A DNA stretch of 64,000 nt, taken from contig JBANDB010000020.1 in NCBI GenBank assembly GCA_037576215.1, forward strand, positions 1,054,001 to 1,118,000, written 5' to 3'. The notes under the pieces were generated by a model that saw only the letters and a list, made by a program, of their open reading frames with translations, had not been told where the DNA came from and made no database searches. Shown here piece by piece: positions 33,496 through 45,666 of the stretch; the first letter of the stretch is position 1, and the number at the start of each line of letters is the position of its first letter. The position numbers were made by a program, and so were the translations under genes. The DNA comes from Armillaria gallica (lineage: Eukaryota; Basidiomycota; Agaricomycetes; Agaricales; Physalacriaceae).

Positions 33496-33803
33496 GGCAT
33501 AAGGTCCCAATAAGGAACGTTCGCACAACCTTGACGATACACTCCTGGAACCCTCGTTCTTTGGCCTGCAAAAAACGACATACTCTGCGATATTTCTACT
33601 GCCCTAACTTCGAAACTAGCCTCACATCTGAGCTCAAGTCTAACATCTTTGACTTCAATGCCTCGTACTTCTCTGATATTAGGTCATTATCTACAATCAT
33701 TGCAGAGTATTTCCGTCGTCATTTCTCATCTTTCCTCTAGCATTATCACGCACAATCAAGTTCAACTCATTCTTCAGGATACGACGGCCGCTCACATACC
33801 TTT
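33496..33803. other. no recognisable feature
   Basis: Unique spacer between two transposons. The open frame at 33531-33740 (+) is unrecognised. Confidence 0.4.
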
Positions 33804-33812
33804 GAAATTGCA

Positions 33813-34921
33813 GGGCCAAGAGAATTCTGCGTTCGACCCCTGCGTGTGTGCGTTCAACTGCGTTCGTCTGCGTTTGTGTAAGTTCAACTTGCGTGCGCTT
33901 GTGCCCTTATCGATGCGTTTAGATGCGTGGTCATCTACTAGCTAGTGTCATTTCAATAATACGTCGTAATTATGTTTTCTGTTGAAATTAAACTTACTTG
34001 TCCGGATTTCCTGGAGATATCTCCATGACTTATTATGACTCAATAATGAGGTGGGATGGTCTGGAAAGGCTATAAATGCATGCATGTTAGTAAGTTCTAG
34101 TATCACAATGAATATAGTACCCTCTGGTGTTGAAGTACTTATGCTGTTCTTGATTTTGAGTGAATCAGGCACCTCTAAAATTAATGCAAAGACTCACGCA
34201 TCTCAAAAATAAGTCACGCATGCGTCCAAACATTGAACGCAAGCATTCATATAGCGCACGCATGCGTTCCTTTTGAAAACGCATGCGTCCGAGATTAAAC
34301 GCAGATGTGTGACAGTGTTGTGACAAATCTGCGTTCGGTGCGTTTGATGCGTTCAAGTCCGAGTTGAACTAGTTGACTTATGATCGCTTCAATTTATCCC
34401 ACCCGTAATTGCTTCTAGTCACTCATTCTAGGCATGCACTTTATTTTTATGATGTATTCTAGTCATGCATAGCCAGGTTGCCGCCAAATCATCGTTTTTG
34501 AGCCAGGATTTGGCTCAGTTTCTTCTTGGTTTCTTCAACTTGTTCCTCAACAAAATGGTAATGGTGCCATGGTTTTTACTGACAGTTATCATACCTCATG
34601 GCCACTAACACTCTCAAAACCTCCAAATGCTCTTACATTTAAAATACCAGCTCAAACATTAATGGACTCAGCTGTACAGACTCTACCATGACAAAGAAAG
34701 TTAATTATGGCCGGTGTCGATGTCATACTTGGTATAAATCTAATAAGCAGTAAGTCTTACTTACACTGTAGCTAATAAAATAATTTATCAGGTGTTTGTA
34801 AGCCCAAACGCACAAGACGGCCAACAAACGCATCCATGTCACGCTCACACAGACGTGACAAACGCATGCGTGAAAACGCAAACGCACGCACGCAAACGCA
34901 AACGCAGAATTCTATGTGCCC
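33813..34921. mobile_element. DNA transposon, GGGC-end family, 1109 bp
   Basis: The inward ends are GGGCCAAGAGAATTCTGCGT and GGGCACATAGAATTCTGCGT. They are flanked by a perfect 9-bp duplication GAAATTGCA (33804-33812 and 34922-34930). Subterminal regions hold many TGCGTTCG/ACGCATGCGT motifs, unlike the CCACGCAG arrays of the related elements, although the terminal 20 bases are shared. The central part is AT-rich without long frames. It is a non-autonomous element, probably Mutator-like. Confidence 0.9.
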
Positions 34922-34930
34922 GAAATTGCA

Positions 34931-36719
34931 CGGCGGAGCGTGAGATGCGCACCCATAAACCCGACATACGCTTGCTCTTGCGACCACTGTGCAAGGTCCT
35001 GTGTTGATGCTCTGTACTCCGCCTAACGTGCATGAATGGCAAATGTTAGACTGGCTTCTCAGTGACTCACCGACGCCGATTTTGGTAGGATGGCGCATTT
35101 GACGTGTAGGCCGAGCTAATTTCTTATAGCCCAGGCTAGATGTTCGTCACTAAGGAACATCGTTCTTGATAATCGTCTCTTTGTATTGAAGGGGACGGTT
35201 GCCTCTCCGATGCTGATGATTTCTCGCATCGTTTGCAATGGCGGGATCGTTTGGGACTCTCCAAGGAAGGATTCTGTCGTCGTGGCTAGGGCTTGTTAAC
35301 GGACTACGGTTCCCACCATACGTGTTGAACACATTTAATAGCAGGTGAGCATCCCATGCCACACCAACATTGTGCCTGACATCTGAACTCCCTCGAACTG
35401 CGCCGAACATTTCAAAAATGAAGTGATTGACGCCTGATTCGGGATTGCAATTTTCTTCTTTCGTAGTATCCTGAGCGTTTTACATCGCGCCGATGAGTAT
35501 TGGAAACTAGAATAGTTTACCTCTGTATGCGGCCCCCATGCTGTTGAAGCCTGTTTTCATTCTAGAAGGGAAATGATCTGCGTGTCGTGCATATGAATCC
35601 GATTATTGTAAGTTTGGTCGAAGGTGAACGCAGTCACATCCCATCTGAGCTTGTGTGGAAATTAAAACCGTTACAGAACGTCTGGGTGAATTTTCACCTT
35701 CGACAAAATGGAGCACCATTTGACATGCGCGTGAGTGGGAGGGAGGGAGGGAGGATGTTTATTCTGGTTCTCATGTCCCTGAATCGAACCCAAGCCTGGC
35801 CGTTATGCCATTTTGTCCTCAGCACCTGCTACATTAGCATTCACCGTGCATATTATTCTCGGGCTTGCGCTGAGCGCTCTGCAACTAGTGCTATAGGGAC
35901 TGTCGCTCGAGATATAGGGCTTGATGTCGAAATGTGGAGCAAGACAAAAAAACTCAGGAAAACATATCGCTGTGTTATCCGTATTCAGACGCGGGGAATC
36001 AAACCCAGAGTCACTTGCCTGGGGCGACCGTTAGACTAAGTTTCTGTGATTGGGGACAAATAATGTGGTCTGTGAAAGAATATAGCAGTGGGATATTGGT
36101 GTTGTATCGGAGTGTTTCGATAACGCGCGGTGCAGAGTTTACTGATATGTAAATTGCGGCACCACCAGCAGATCTTTATTTCGCTGTGGGCGAATGGACA
36201 GGAAGGGACGGGGGACGCCACGCACGGGAATTCTGGGTACATTAGCGGAAGAATATCACCAGTGTCGAAGCAGAGCTGTCGGCTGAAATACTGCTTAAAT
36301 TTATCCTTGCATTTTAGTCATTGTGTGATACCAGAACAACGATACCAACTTCTCTGCAATTACATAGTGTATTAGCTGGGTTTAGGTAGACGTGGTTCGA
36401 TTGAATCGATTCCCGGTATACCAATTAGATCTCCCCAAGTCCTAATGATTATTTTTGATTGATACGTGCAGCGGTAAGTATTATGAAGCAGTCCCTTTAG
36501 TGCACATCCACTTATCAATGAGCTAGCTCAGTCTGCGCCCTTTTTGGGAACAAAGACCTCGATTTCGACGTACGCAAAAATTGTTGAAAGGCCAACACAC
36601 CACATTATCTAACAGTTAAATTACTCACTACACGGAGACACTCTAGGAGGCGTGAGCGTAACGGCCAAAACTTATTTTACTAGGATTCAACATTTCCACG
36701 CGAGTCACAGTCCTGATCC
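34931..36719. other. unidentified region with a tRNA-like module
   Basis: Open frames at 35150-35410 (-) and 35587-36039 (+) are moderately long but unrecognised. The second contains a consensus donor GTGAGT at about 35731 followed by a GGGA microsatellite (35736-35757), so its middle may be an intron. A palindrome TCGATTGAATCGA lies near 36392. Confidence 0.35.
35986..36046 (-). repeat. tRNA-like module, minus strand
   Basis: The minus strand reads TTAGTCTAACGGTCGC (A-box-like), then GGGTTTGATTCCC (B box). Outer bases TTCAGA/TCTGAA can pair. It is too short for a tRNA and best read as a tRNA-derived SINE fragment. Confidence 0.5.
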
Positions 36720-39010
36720 AATAATTGATCCGTTTGCACAGCCACATCAGCCTTCTTTTTTTAATCACCACCACGTCAATAACCCGTGCTGCTACCATTG
36801 ACCAAGCAAGAGCCCCTCACACAATAAGAGCGCTGCTTCCAGATAATGGGACAATATGTTCGACGGGACGGATTTTCTGGGACCTGGTGAGTAACCTAGC
36901 TGCTTGGAGCGATTACGATCGCTGATTTAGGACCCTTTAGAGGCCCGTGTCCGATGTGAGCACTATCTCGTGCAATTGCCTTTCAATTTTCATGCGCTTA
37001 GCACGGTCGGACTTCCCGGACAACATAGATGTATATCTTGCTGCACTCCCGAGCTCGTCGGATGTGCTCGTTCCTTCCTAGACAAGAATAGGCCCGGAGG
37101 CGTATTTTTGAGTTGTATACGCATATTCATTCTCTGCGTGGCGCTTGTATATTTGAGGACCACTTGTTTTGGATATTGGCCGACATCACCACTATACCCG
37201 GCGCATTCATGCGCATACATTCAGCTTAGCACGGGCCGTCTCCCAATTATGCGATGGTATTAAGACACATTTCTTGGCTTACCTTTGCTGTATGCGCCCA
37301 TTGAGTTTGAGTATATGAAAGTACAAGCCCTGACGATGTCTCCTTCCTAGCCACCCCTCAAAAACGCACCTGTTGGACCTCCTGCATTAGCTGCTCTCGT
37401 ACATCATGCAGTTCACCAATCCCAATACACTTCGTGCGTTCTGTCTCACAGAGAAACGCATCCTTCATAACATAGCTCGCGATTTCCTTTCGAAGAACAT
37501 CACCGTCATCTTTCGTACCGACCCAATTCCCAAACCCAACATCTTTTTCTTCGATTCCGAGCATCTAGCAGCTATCAGAGCCCTCTTCGTAGTCGTCGAC
37601 GGATGCTTCGACGTCTCTCTCGCCATTTTCCTCGGTCTTGATGTCAATGATAAATATAAATCATGTTCGTGTGAGTGGCGGATCAGTTCTCTTTATGTGT
37701 TTGATCCCTCGAGAATACGACGTCGTCTCTCGTGACTTTGGAATTGCATGGCTGCTATTCGGAGCCACAGGACTTTGCTGATATGGTAACCATTGCTATC
37801 CGGAAGCTACGTATCTCTCGGTGTCATTCAAATCTGCGTTTCCTTTTCGGACCTCTGACTGTTAAAGATTTGGAGGTACACGGTCCAGGTTCGTCTCTCT
37901 GTATCTGAACTCGCAGGAATTAACAAGCGCCCTCGTAGATCTGGAGGGCGAATATATGCCTATTGGTGTCACGTTATGCCGTCTCACAGACGCCTATCTT
38001 GGTACAATGAAAAGATTATGTCTCGTCTATACATGCCGAGACGCGGGATGCCGTGACTTCTTGCATTTGACGCGCGCTTTGGAGATACGTCCTGGTTGCT
38101 GTAGTATTATCTAGAGCTAATTTTAGATACCCCAGCGTCCGTTCTCGTCACTCAAAGAACTCGTTCTTGACATCCCTCTCTCGCATGAGACGTACGACAA
38201 GCTGGTGCAGCTGATATCTGCCTTTCCCTTGCTGAAGAAATCTCGCATCGTCTCTAGAGCTAATCACTGCAGAGGCGAGTACATTTTTAATAACATAAAA
38301 CGGAACCTTAAATGGTTTCGATTTCTCTTCAGTTTTTACGCCCTCGTTTGGTCCTCTGTAAAACGAAATGTACCCGAAGTTCATTGTTCCATAGGGGGAA
38401 AAGTTTTACATATCGTTTTACTGATGGCCATTTCAGGACCGAGAAAGGCTTCCTTTTTTAACAGCTAAACTGAACTGGCCTCTGCTGTGAATGGGATTTC
38501 GCTTGGTGTGTTTCTCATTGTTTCTGTGGCATTGGTTTGAAGGATTTATAGCCTTCATAGACCTCGCTACTCGAAGTTAGCTCTCACGAACAAATTATGA
38601 TAATGCATGCGGTGCGGGACAAATATTTGGATGTATGCCTCGCGAGGCTGAATCGCTGCAGTACTGTAAGGATATCACTTGCTGTGCATATATGTATCAC
38701 TGACGATTTTCTTCATTTCCAGAGAATTATCTCCATTTTTAATACGATTCCATCCAGGTTTCATTCGACGAAAAGAAATCATTAAAGGAAGATGGCGGCA
38801 GCTGGCTTTGCATGTCTGTAACAGCGTAACGTAGCACAAAAACCGAATTTGGAGACTCTCTTATTCATACGCGGGGAATTGAACACCACCAAATACCGCC
38901 TTGAAGGAGTTGGGCGACATCGTCGGCCATTGCACCATATGCGAATGTTTCCCATTGGTGCCCAGGAACTAAATAATGTGCTCTTATCACTGTTTCTTTC
39001 TTCGTCTGTG
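36720..39010 (+). pseudogene. F-box-like/leucine-rich protein gene, degenerate copy 2
   Basis: The 5' block (ATAATTGATCCGTTTGCACA) matches 57.9 kb. The F-box-like helix bundle is best seen at 37370-37730: SYIMQFTNPNTLRAFCLTEK, RILHNIARDFLSKNITVIF, PKPNIFFFDSEHLAAIRALF. A second exon after an intron-like gap encodes CLVYTCRDAGCRDFLHLTRA (about 38010-38080). After another intron come SSLKELVLDIPLSHETYDKL and VQLISAFPLLKKSRIV (38140-38260), which look like leucine-rich repeats. The 3' part (38860-38960) matches the tail near 44.3 kb and contains GGGAATTGAAC, a reversed B box. Frameshifts near 37390 and 37640 break it. Such proteins usually recruit substrates to SCF ubiquitin ligases. Confidence 0.55.
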
Positions 39011-39148
39011 AATGATCGTCGAAGACGATATTACAGAGATGGAAAAGTGATTATTGGAACAAGAATTTTTCACCGTACATTGCACATATTTATCCGGCCT
39101 CTGTCTTCTGCGTCCCCTGTACCAATTTCTTTATCCCTAGCGCTATCC

Positions 39149-39712
39149 TCACTTCCTCATGCCATCCTTGAACGCAGCGGCAGAATCTATGTGGAGTCGC
39201 TCGTATGCGTCCAAGTAGCTTTTGAGCGTCTGTGAAGAGACACCATCAACTGGCTTGTAACTCTCGGATATTCTTCCGGTGTGCACCGACTGCCCTGCGA
39301 CATTGATTAGTACTCCTGCATCAGAACGGCAGGTAGATATACATCCTTTGATCAACCATGAGTCCTCCCAAGAGCTCTCGCCGGGGTTTCCTTTCCAAGA
39401 CAAAGAAGGAGGAAGCGGCCAAGTATACCGAGTGACTTTATTATGTTGAAGGCTATAAGTTACAACGACGTACAACACAGGATTGAGCGACTCACCAAAG
39501 AGATGGCATGAGATGATACCCATCCCTATTCGGAACTTAGGCATCTCCCAATGTAATTCTAATGTGCGCTTTCTTTTGGGACCTCTAAATGTCGAGGAGT
39601 TGGATGTGCACGGTCCAGGTTCGTCTCTATGTCTGTCCTCGTGGTAACCAAGAAGCACACTCCTAGGTATGGAAGGCAAATCATCGAATATGCAGTGATT
39701 GGGAGTTAACAC
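39149..39712 (-). CDS. 187-codon open frame, partly overlapping an F-box fragment
   Basis: The first third is antisense to a family A fragment (39540-39650, + strand: GGGACCTCTAAATGTCGAGG) and is probably fortuitous. The last 90 codons (WPLPPSLSWKGNPGESSWED, SVHTGRISESYKPVDGVSSQ, LKSYLDAYERLHIDSAAAFK) look like genuine protein but match no family I know. A consensus donor GTGAGT in minus sense near 39500 suggests an exon boundary. It may be the 3' exon of an unidentified gene. Confidence 0.3.
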   Translation of the reverse strand: MLTPNHCIFDDLPSIPRSVLLGYHEDRHRDEPGPCTSNSSTFRGPKRKRTLELHWEMPKFRIGMGIISCHLFGESLNPVLYVVVTYSLQHNKVTRYTWPLPPSLSWKGNPGESSWEDSWLIKGCISTCRSDAGVLINVAGQSVHTGRISESYKPVDGVSSQTLKSYLDAYERLHIDSAAAFKDGMRK

Positions 39713-40022
39713 GAACTTCGACTGGTTACTTATTCACTCCGCATTTTCTTAGTTAGCGATCTATGGATAAGGTTGAGAGCAGTTTGAAATTGAGGCAGAT
39801 ATCGTTCTACCCATGGAGACCTGCTTCACTCAACAATTTTCCTTTTCGCTATATCTGGGACACCGCAAATGAGAATCTGAACGGTACTTTCAACTTCAAA
39901 GACCAAGCTCAGAACTGGTGAATGGTCTTACAGTGCACCATAAAGGTTCATGGTTACTGCGAACCATCACATACCATTGACCAACCACAATAAAACAATT
40001 TGTACAGAAACATCACATCGTT

Positions 40023-40083
40023 GTTGGACTGGGATTCGAACCACGGGTGATTCCTAGGAATTAGCCACTACACCATGTCCAAC
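40023..40083 (-). repeat. tRNA-like sequence with perfect acceptor stem
   Basis: On the minus strand GTTGGAC...GTCCAAC gives a 7-bp acceptor stem. ATGGTGTAGTGGCTAA is an excellent A box of the Glu/Asp type and GGTTCGAATCCC an excellent B box. The span is only 61 nt, no anticodon arm of normal size fits, and the T stem has mismatches. It is therefore a truncated tRNA pseudogene or SINE and not a working tRNA. Confidence 0.6.
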
Positions 40084-40168
40084 TGGTTTCTACTTCCCAA
40101 TGGCAGCATACAGATCAAAAGTATCATCCTACTCAAAAAGAGTAATAAAGCTTTGAACAATCTCTTTA

Positions 40169-40195
40169 TCTCTCTCTCTCTCTCTCTCTCTCTCT
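40169..40195. repeat. TC dinucleotide microsatellite
   Basis: About 13 uninterrupted TC units. Confidence 0.95.
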
Positions 40196-40384
40196 TTGAA
40201 GATCAAATAGATACCATTTATCTTACAAATTCACTACCACTGTGATTCACACATACCATGTGGTGGGAGAATGAGCCCGAAAGCATTTGTCACATATGAC
40301 AGAATCAATCTTGCCTTCAACTTTTGCACTGGGAAGTAAGATGGGATCATAACAACCTCTGCCGCTTTATTTCTTGATGACGCT

Positions 40385-41589
40385 CAAGTGGTAGAGGATG
40401 AAAGGTGGGAATTGCTGAAGATGCTCTCTTTCTGCCATCATTGCCAAACTGTCACTATCATTGTGTTGTCCCTTCCTCAAGTTTTCTTCCACACCTCTTC
40501 TATCGCTTATTTAAAACTGATGTGCTGCTGCCTCCTCCACCATATGGTGCCATATGATTGTTCCCCATGAAGCATGATATTTTGAGCTTTGCTTTGTATG
40601 TGACAACTATCTTTAATTGCTGGTTTTCTTGCTGATGGTGACCAAATTTCAGACTGTCTAATATGTGTAGGCACCTCGTTTCCTTGCTTTCTAGGATATG
40701 AATGATGACCAGGCTTCAATGGTAATTTCACACTGCATGGTGGTTTTGATATCTGAGATGAAAATATTGAAATTGAAAGTTATTTATTTTTAGCAACATG
40801 TCAACCTAAAATATCCAATAAATAGTCAAAAAAATGTTTTCAATATTCATAACTTTCTCAAGTTTTGAGGCAAATTTCCCAAATATAGAAAAGATATTTA
40901 CAGTTTCTCAAATATATTTCAGACTCAAAATATGATTAAAATAAATATCTTTCAAATTATATATTTTAGGCTTAATTATCAAGACCATCATGCAGTGTCA
41001 GTTGTATCAATGGATGAGCGAAAGGTGGCCATCATTCTAGGATGGTCTTTTAGTTGGTATGCTGCTCGTTTTCTGTCTCTGGCCAACCACTCTTTCTAGT
41101 ATTCATGAGAATGGCATGGCCATTTTTGATTTCTGCAATGCCAACACTCAGTCAGGAGATCGCAACAGATTTATTACAAAGACAGATGACTTAATAAAAG
41201 ATTCAGGAGGACATCACCGATGTTTGTGGTCTAGGGTAGGTGCTTCAATCCTGTTTTGTGTTTGGCCATAGCATATGGCATTAGAATCAGCCTATCAATC
41301 CACGACTGTAGTCTGTCCCTTTATTTGTCGCATCAAGCTTCTGTGTCTGCTATGTCATTATCCCCAACAGTTTGAGTTATGCGTGCGGTATTACCTCTTA
41401 CTGACATATACTCACGAACTGCCTTCTCTTCCCTTTACAATCACCTTGTCCGCCACACCTTTGCTAAGCCCGCAAAGTATACTGGCTGGTTATGGTTTGG
41501 ATCTCAATGGAGGAAAAAGAGGGCATGCATGGGGAAGAACATTGATGGCCAGGCTGAGATTGTGTATACGATATAGCCGGCATCCCATG
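40385..41589 (+). pseudogene. family A 5'-module fragment, strongly decayed, with AT-rich insert
   Basis: GGAATTGCTGAAGATGCTCT at 40405 and AGGATGGTCTTTTAGTTGGT at 41040 match the family A module. Between them, 40740-40990 is very AT-rich. From 41080 to 41589 nothing is recognised. Confidence 0.35.
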
Positions 41590-41608
41590 TACTTACTTTG
41601 AAATTAGT

Positions 41609-41690
41609 AGGATTGTTGGCAGAAAGGCTAAAATTGCCGCCTGTCTTCTGTATGGCGACTTGAAAGGGTTCGATTCCCACCTCCTGAATA
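41609..41690 (+). repeat. tRNA-like module, long-copy-2 head
   Basis: TTGGCAGAAAGGCTAAAATT, TGTCTTCTGTATGGCG, then GGTTCGATTCC at 41667-41677. It corresponds to the module at 21872 but with a weaker arm. Confidence 0.5.
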
Positions 41691-44313
41691 GTCGTGGTTG
41701 ATGTGACTTGCTTTTTGTTCAATTTGTTTGCTCGACACCATGCAGTGCTACATGGTTCTTTCGGAATTCTATATGATCAAGTAAGGCCAATATCCTCGTC
41801 TTTATTGTTCTGTTTGAAATGTACATTTGTTTCTTTTATGATGTACGAGTCCATAGTCCTTCCTACGGTTATTTCTATGTACCCGGTTTATGAAGTGGAC
41901 GACATAGTTCCTCTTTCTGCAGCGCAGGGTTTTTTTCTCCCTGTCTACAGATACACGAATGATTAAAAACTTTTTGTTCAACGCATCACACATGAACTTA
42001 AATTTTTAATAGCTGATGGCTACGTCGACGGCTCCGACCCTATTTCCTCCATAGGAGTGAGGATGTGTTTGGGCAATGCAATAAGGTGAGTGACGGACAT
42101 ATATCGCAATGCTCTGTCTAGGTGACTGTTGAGAACATGGGACTTCTAAAGTATCTGGAACTACTCAGAGGTGCTCAATGAAAAGGGAGTACAGTGAACT
42201 ATCAAGATTGCGCAATAGTGTCAGCCTATCTCGCTCCAAAAAAATATATCGCATGCGCCAGACCCAACCACATCTTCCGTTTCGTAGGGCGTTAAAAAAG
42301 CATACGTCTATTTTGTTTCATGGATGTGCGAGAGCAAATTAAGAACATCAATTCCATCATAGAGTTCATTTTTGCCTGGCAGAGACGGAAAAGGACGGAG
42401 CCGGATATTGCCGAAGACACTCCGCTTCGACCATCATTGCCGGCTACACCCACCGTCCCTTCCTCTCGCACCTCTGACATCGCGTCTTTAAATCTGTAAC
42501 CCTGTTTCCTCCGCTGAATGGTACTGCATAATCCTTCCCATGGATGAATGAAGGTCTGGGATTGGGAGCATCCTAAAGTCTTGATTCTAACATTAGCCAA
42601 CTGTCAGACCGTTTTATCCAATCTGCGTTGCGCGTTTCGTGTGTCCTCACTCTCAAGGATGTGCGAAATGTAGAGAATGACCAGTGACAACAACAACTAG
42701 ACGCCACGATTCAAGTCACCGAGAATGAATCAAAGAAGACTTGAAGTGAGCGCCAAGGAGTACCAGTGGTAGGTTTTTTGCTGTAGGTATTCTGCCTGCT
42801 GTTTCAGCGTCCGGCCAACTCTAATTATCTATCCTTTCAGAAGTCTCTTCGGCTCTAGTAGTAGATACAAGGGCGAGCGCATATTCAACATCGTAATACA
42901 ACCCCACCTCGCTACTGAGGAGAGGACTATTCTCAGCCGTCTATCATAACTACGCTGAATTACGATTCAGGCGGACGTATAACGGGAGGATAGTCTAGCT
43001 GGTGATGATCATCGGGCTGCGAGTGTGTTCAATCTGGTTTCACGTCCTGCAGTCGGTGAGTGGCCAGTGTTGCTTTGTGATCCTCTCTCAGAGGCTGACA
43101 TCTCCGATTTAGGATAGTGTCGATTATCGTTTCCTCGTTCCAGTTTTCTATGATGGTGCCTTTTGAGAGCAGGCCCTACGCCATCGTTCCACAGCCCACA
43201 TATGTTCGCCCGTCTTGTTCACCGTCATACTTTCCCCGTCCACCTCTGCCATAAACACCGCCTCATTCCGCATCATTGTCATCGTTTTATCCCTTATTGG
43301 ATGTGCTATGGGTTCCGCCACCCCAGCCATTCTATCTCTCTTCGCCGACTGTCCTTGCTCCATGTGATATCACAAGGACGTATCCCCGTCAAACTGCGGC
43401 TGAAGCACTGTGTCGCGTCTATCAGCGGATTGTATCCGGATGACATAAGGTATAATACAATGAGGGATGGGAATGACATCGGAGGATAACCCGAAGCGTC
43501 CCGCACACAATATCGATGCATCTTGGTAAAATGAAAAGATTACGTCTTGTCAATACATGCTGAGATCCGGGATGCCGTGACCTCTTGCATTGACGCGCTC
43601 TTCTGAGGTCTGCCCTGGTTGCTGTTGTGTCATCCATAGCTAATTTTGGATGCCCCAGTGTCTATTCTGGTCACTCGAAGAGCTCGTTCTGGACTTGTCT
43701 TTGTCGCAGGTATGCATCAAAAACTGTTGCGGCTGATACCTTTCTTTCTTGTGGTTCAGAATTATCGTATAGTTTCTGAAAGTTAACGACACCTCGCTAG
43801 GCATGTTTCTCTCGTTTCTGCCGTAGAATTGGTCCGATTGACTTGCAATTCTCATAGGCGTCGCTACTCGCTGCTAAGGCGTGGAACACATCTTTGCGGA
43901 TGTCGATGATGGATCACTGAGGCTTTGGGTCCCTTATGGTTCACACACATATCTTTATCATAATTTGCCAATTTGGAGACACTCATCTCTGATACCTTTT
44001 TTATTTTTACTATGCAGTCTGATCTATGTCGGATTATCGATTCACGCCCAGGTACTTCATGGATGACTCTTGCAGACTCCCTTCTAGTTTCCACGGATCT
44101 TCATATCGAATAATATAGCCGTCTCTCCGCTCGACTGACTTATGTACCTTAAATTTCAGTGAACAAAGTTCAGGCTTATTACGAGGACCGGGTGACCTCA
44201 TACTAATAGAGCAAACGGACGAATATCTCGACTTCTATGTTGGCTTCATCATGAAGGCTTGGCTTGGAGTAACGTCGCATAATACCAAAATTACTCCTGT
44301 AACTCTTTATTCA

Positions 44314-44368
44314 TAGACAGGGAATTGAACCCCGAAATACAGCCTAGATGTGAATACGATACCATTGA
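44314..44368 (-). repeat. reverse tRNA-like B box within the family A tail
   Basis: Minus strand: TCAATGGTATCGTATTC, then GGGGTTCAATTCCCT. The related family A tail at 38865 keeps the same GGGAATTGAAC. Confidence 0.35.
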
Positions 44369-45373
44369 CCGTTATGCAGTATACGAACGATTTCTGTGTA
44401 ACTGTCTGTACCCAGGAGTGAAGAATATATTACTGTCTCATCTTCGGTGCAAAGTTCGTTTATGACCAACTCAGTGAAGTCGAGATAATATTGAGCAGAC
44501 AGAAAAGTTATTATTTGAAAGGTAGTTGTTCACAGGTACTACATATATTCACAGCCCCGCCTCCTATCTCTCGCGTCCTCACCTATTTCGTTATTCATGG
44601 TCTCATAAAGTCACCTCTATACTCTTCCCAGGAAACTCCGTGTACCTAGACTCCGCTGTCAAGAGTAAGAAGCAGAGAGCTCTCGTTAGTATGAAACATT
44701 TCCCATCGCTTGTTGGATATGATACGGTTCGCATGACATGGAGTTAGACAACATAGCGATTAAATACAACGCAAAGGGGAAATTTGTGCCCGAGGCCGAG
44801 GCCTTAGAACCTAGAGCGGCATTCCACCAAAAAATAAGCACGATGAGTGGCAAAGGCGGTATCTGCCAACTCCGGTGACGAACATGCCATCGTTTGAGTA
44901 GAGTTCATTCATTATCCAAGAGTTATCCTGCTCTACATATGCGTGGAGTCGCTATTTTCTGTAGAAGAGCTCAATGACCAAAGAATTGGTCGACAATGGC
45001 GGTGGTCCTTAAGTTAGAGTGAAGGATTGTTGAAGACAAAGCGAAACACGAACAAAGATTTCAGCCGCATCCCTGATCGGTCATCAACGATCATCAGATT
45101 ACCTTGCTTGAAAAGGTCTACCGAAGGTGACGGCCTTCCTTTTTTTAGTGTGGCTGAGGGTGCCCCAAAACTGTAACTTTGGGTAATAATATCACCATAT
45201 TCTATGTGTAGCTTGGTCGGTAAAGTTCACTCCTTGTGAAAACTGTAGCTTCAAAAACTAATACTACCAAACACTGAATTTCTTGCGCAATGCCAACACA
45301 CGATGTCTCCGAAAACTGTAACCTCAAAGAACAATAAAACCCAAGGGGGAGGCGTGGCTAAATTCCGGCAAAG

Positions 45374-45399
45374 AGGGTAGGGGGGGAGGGGGGGAGGGG
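45374..45399 (+). repeat. G-tract cluster 1 (potential G-quadruplex)
   Basis: Runs of 3, 7, 7 and 4 G are separated by TA, A and A. This satisfies the usual four-run rule with very short loops. It is followed by TCCCAACC. Confidence 0.85.
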
Positions 45400-45666
45400 T
45401 CCCAACCTTAAACACGATACCAACTTACCTTATATAGCACTGAGAGAGGCCCTAATGAGGCATAGAGTAATAGTTTTATAGGATATATTGTGAGGGTGTT
45501 AAAGCATTCAATATGCTTTATATCCCTTTTCAATCACTTTTCGCATGTTATGATGAATGACGGCAACCCGGCCGGCAACTACGGGTTGACTTCGGGTCAT
45601 TATATTGATTGAAATTCATTACTAAGCTATCTATATATGGCTATATTACTACCCTATATGGTAGGA

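Larger units (their letters stand above)
39713..40384. other. spacer with tRNA-like module and TC microsatellite
   Basis: It contains the two repeats listed separately. No gene is recognised. Confidence 0.4.
41590..44810 (+). pseudogene. family A long copy 2 (about 3.2 kb) with tRNA-like head
   Basis: It is collinear with 21845-24970: tRNA-like module at 41609-41690, AGTCGTGGTTGATGTGACTT, TTTCCTCCATAGGAGTGAGG, GCGCCAGACCCAACCACATC, GGATATTGCCGAAGACACTC, acceptor ATCCTTTCAG before AAGTCTCTTCGG (42840), the GTGCCATTTGAG-type block replaced by GGTGCCTTTTGAGAG (43157), CCGTGACCTCTTGCATT (43575) and the tail near CGAGGCCGAGGCC. No frame survives. Divergence from copy 1 includes small indels, so the pair is not recent. 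Confidence 0.55.
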
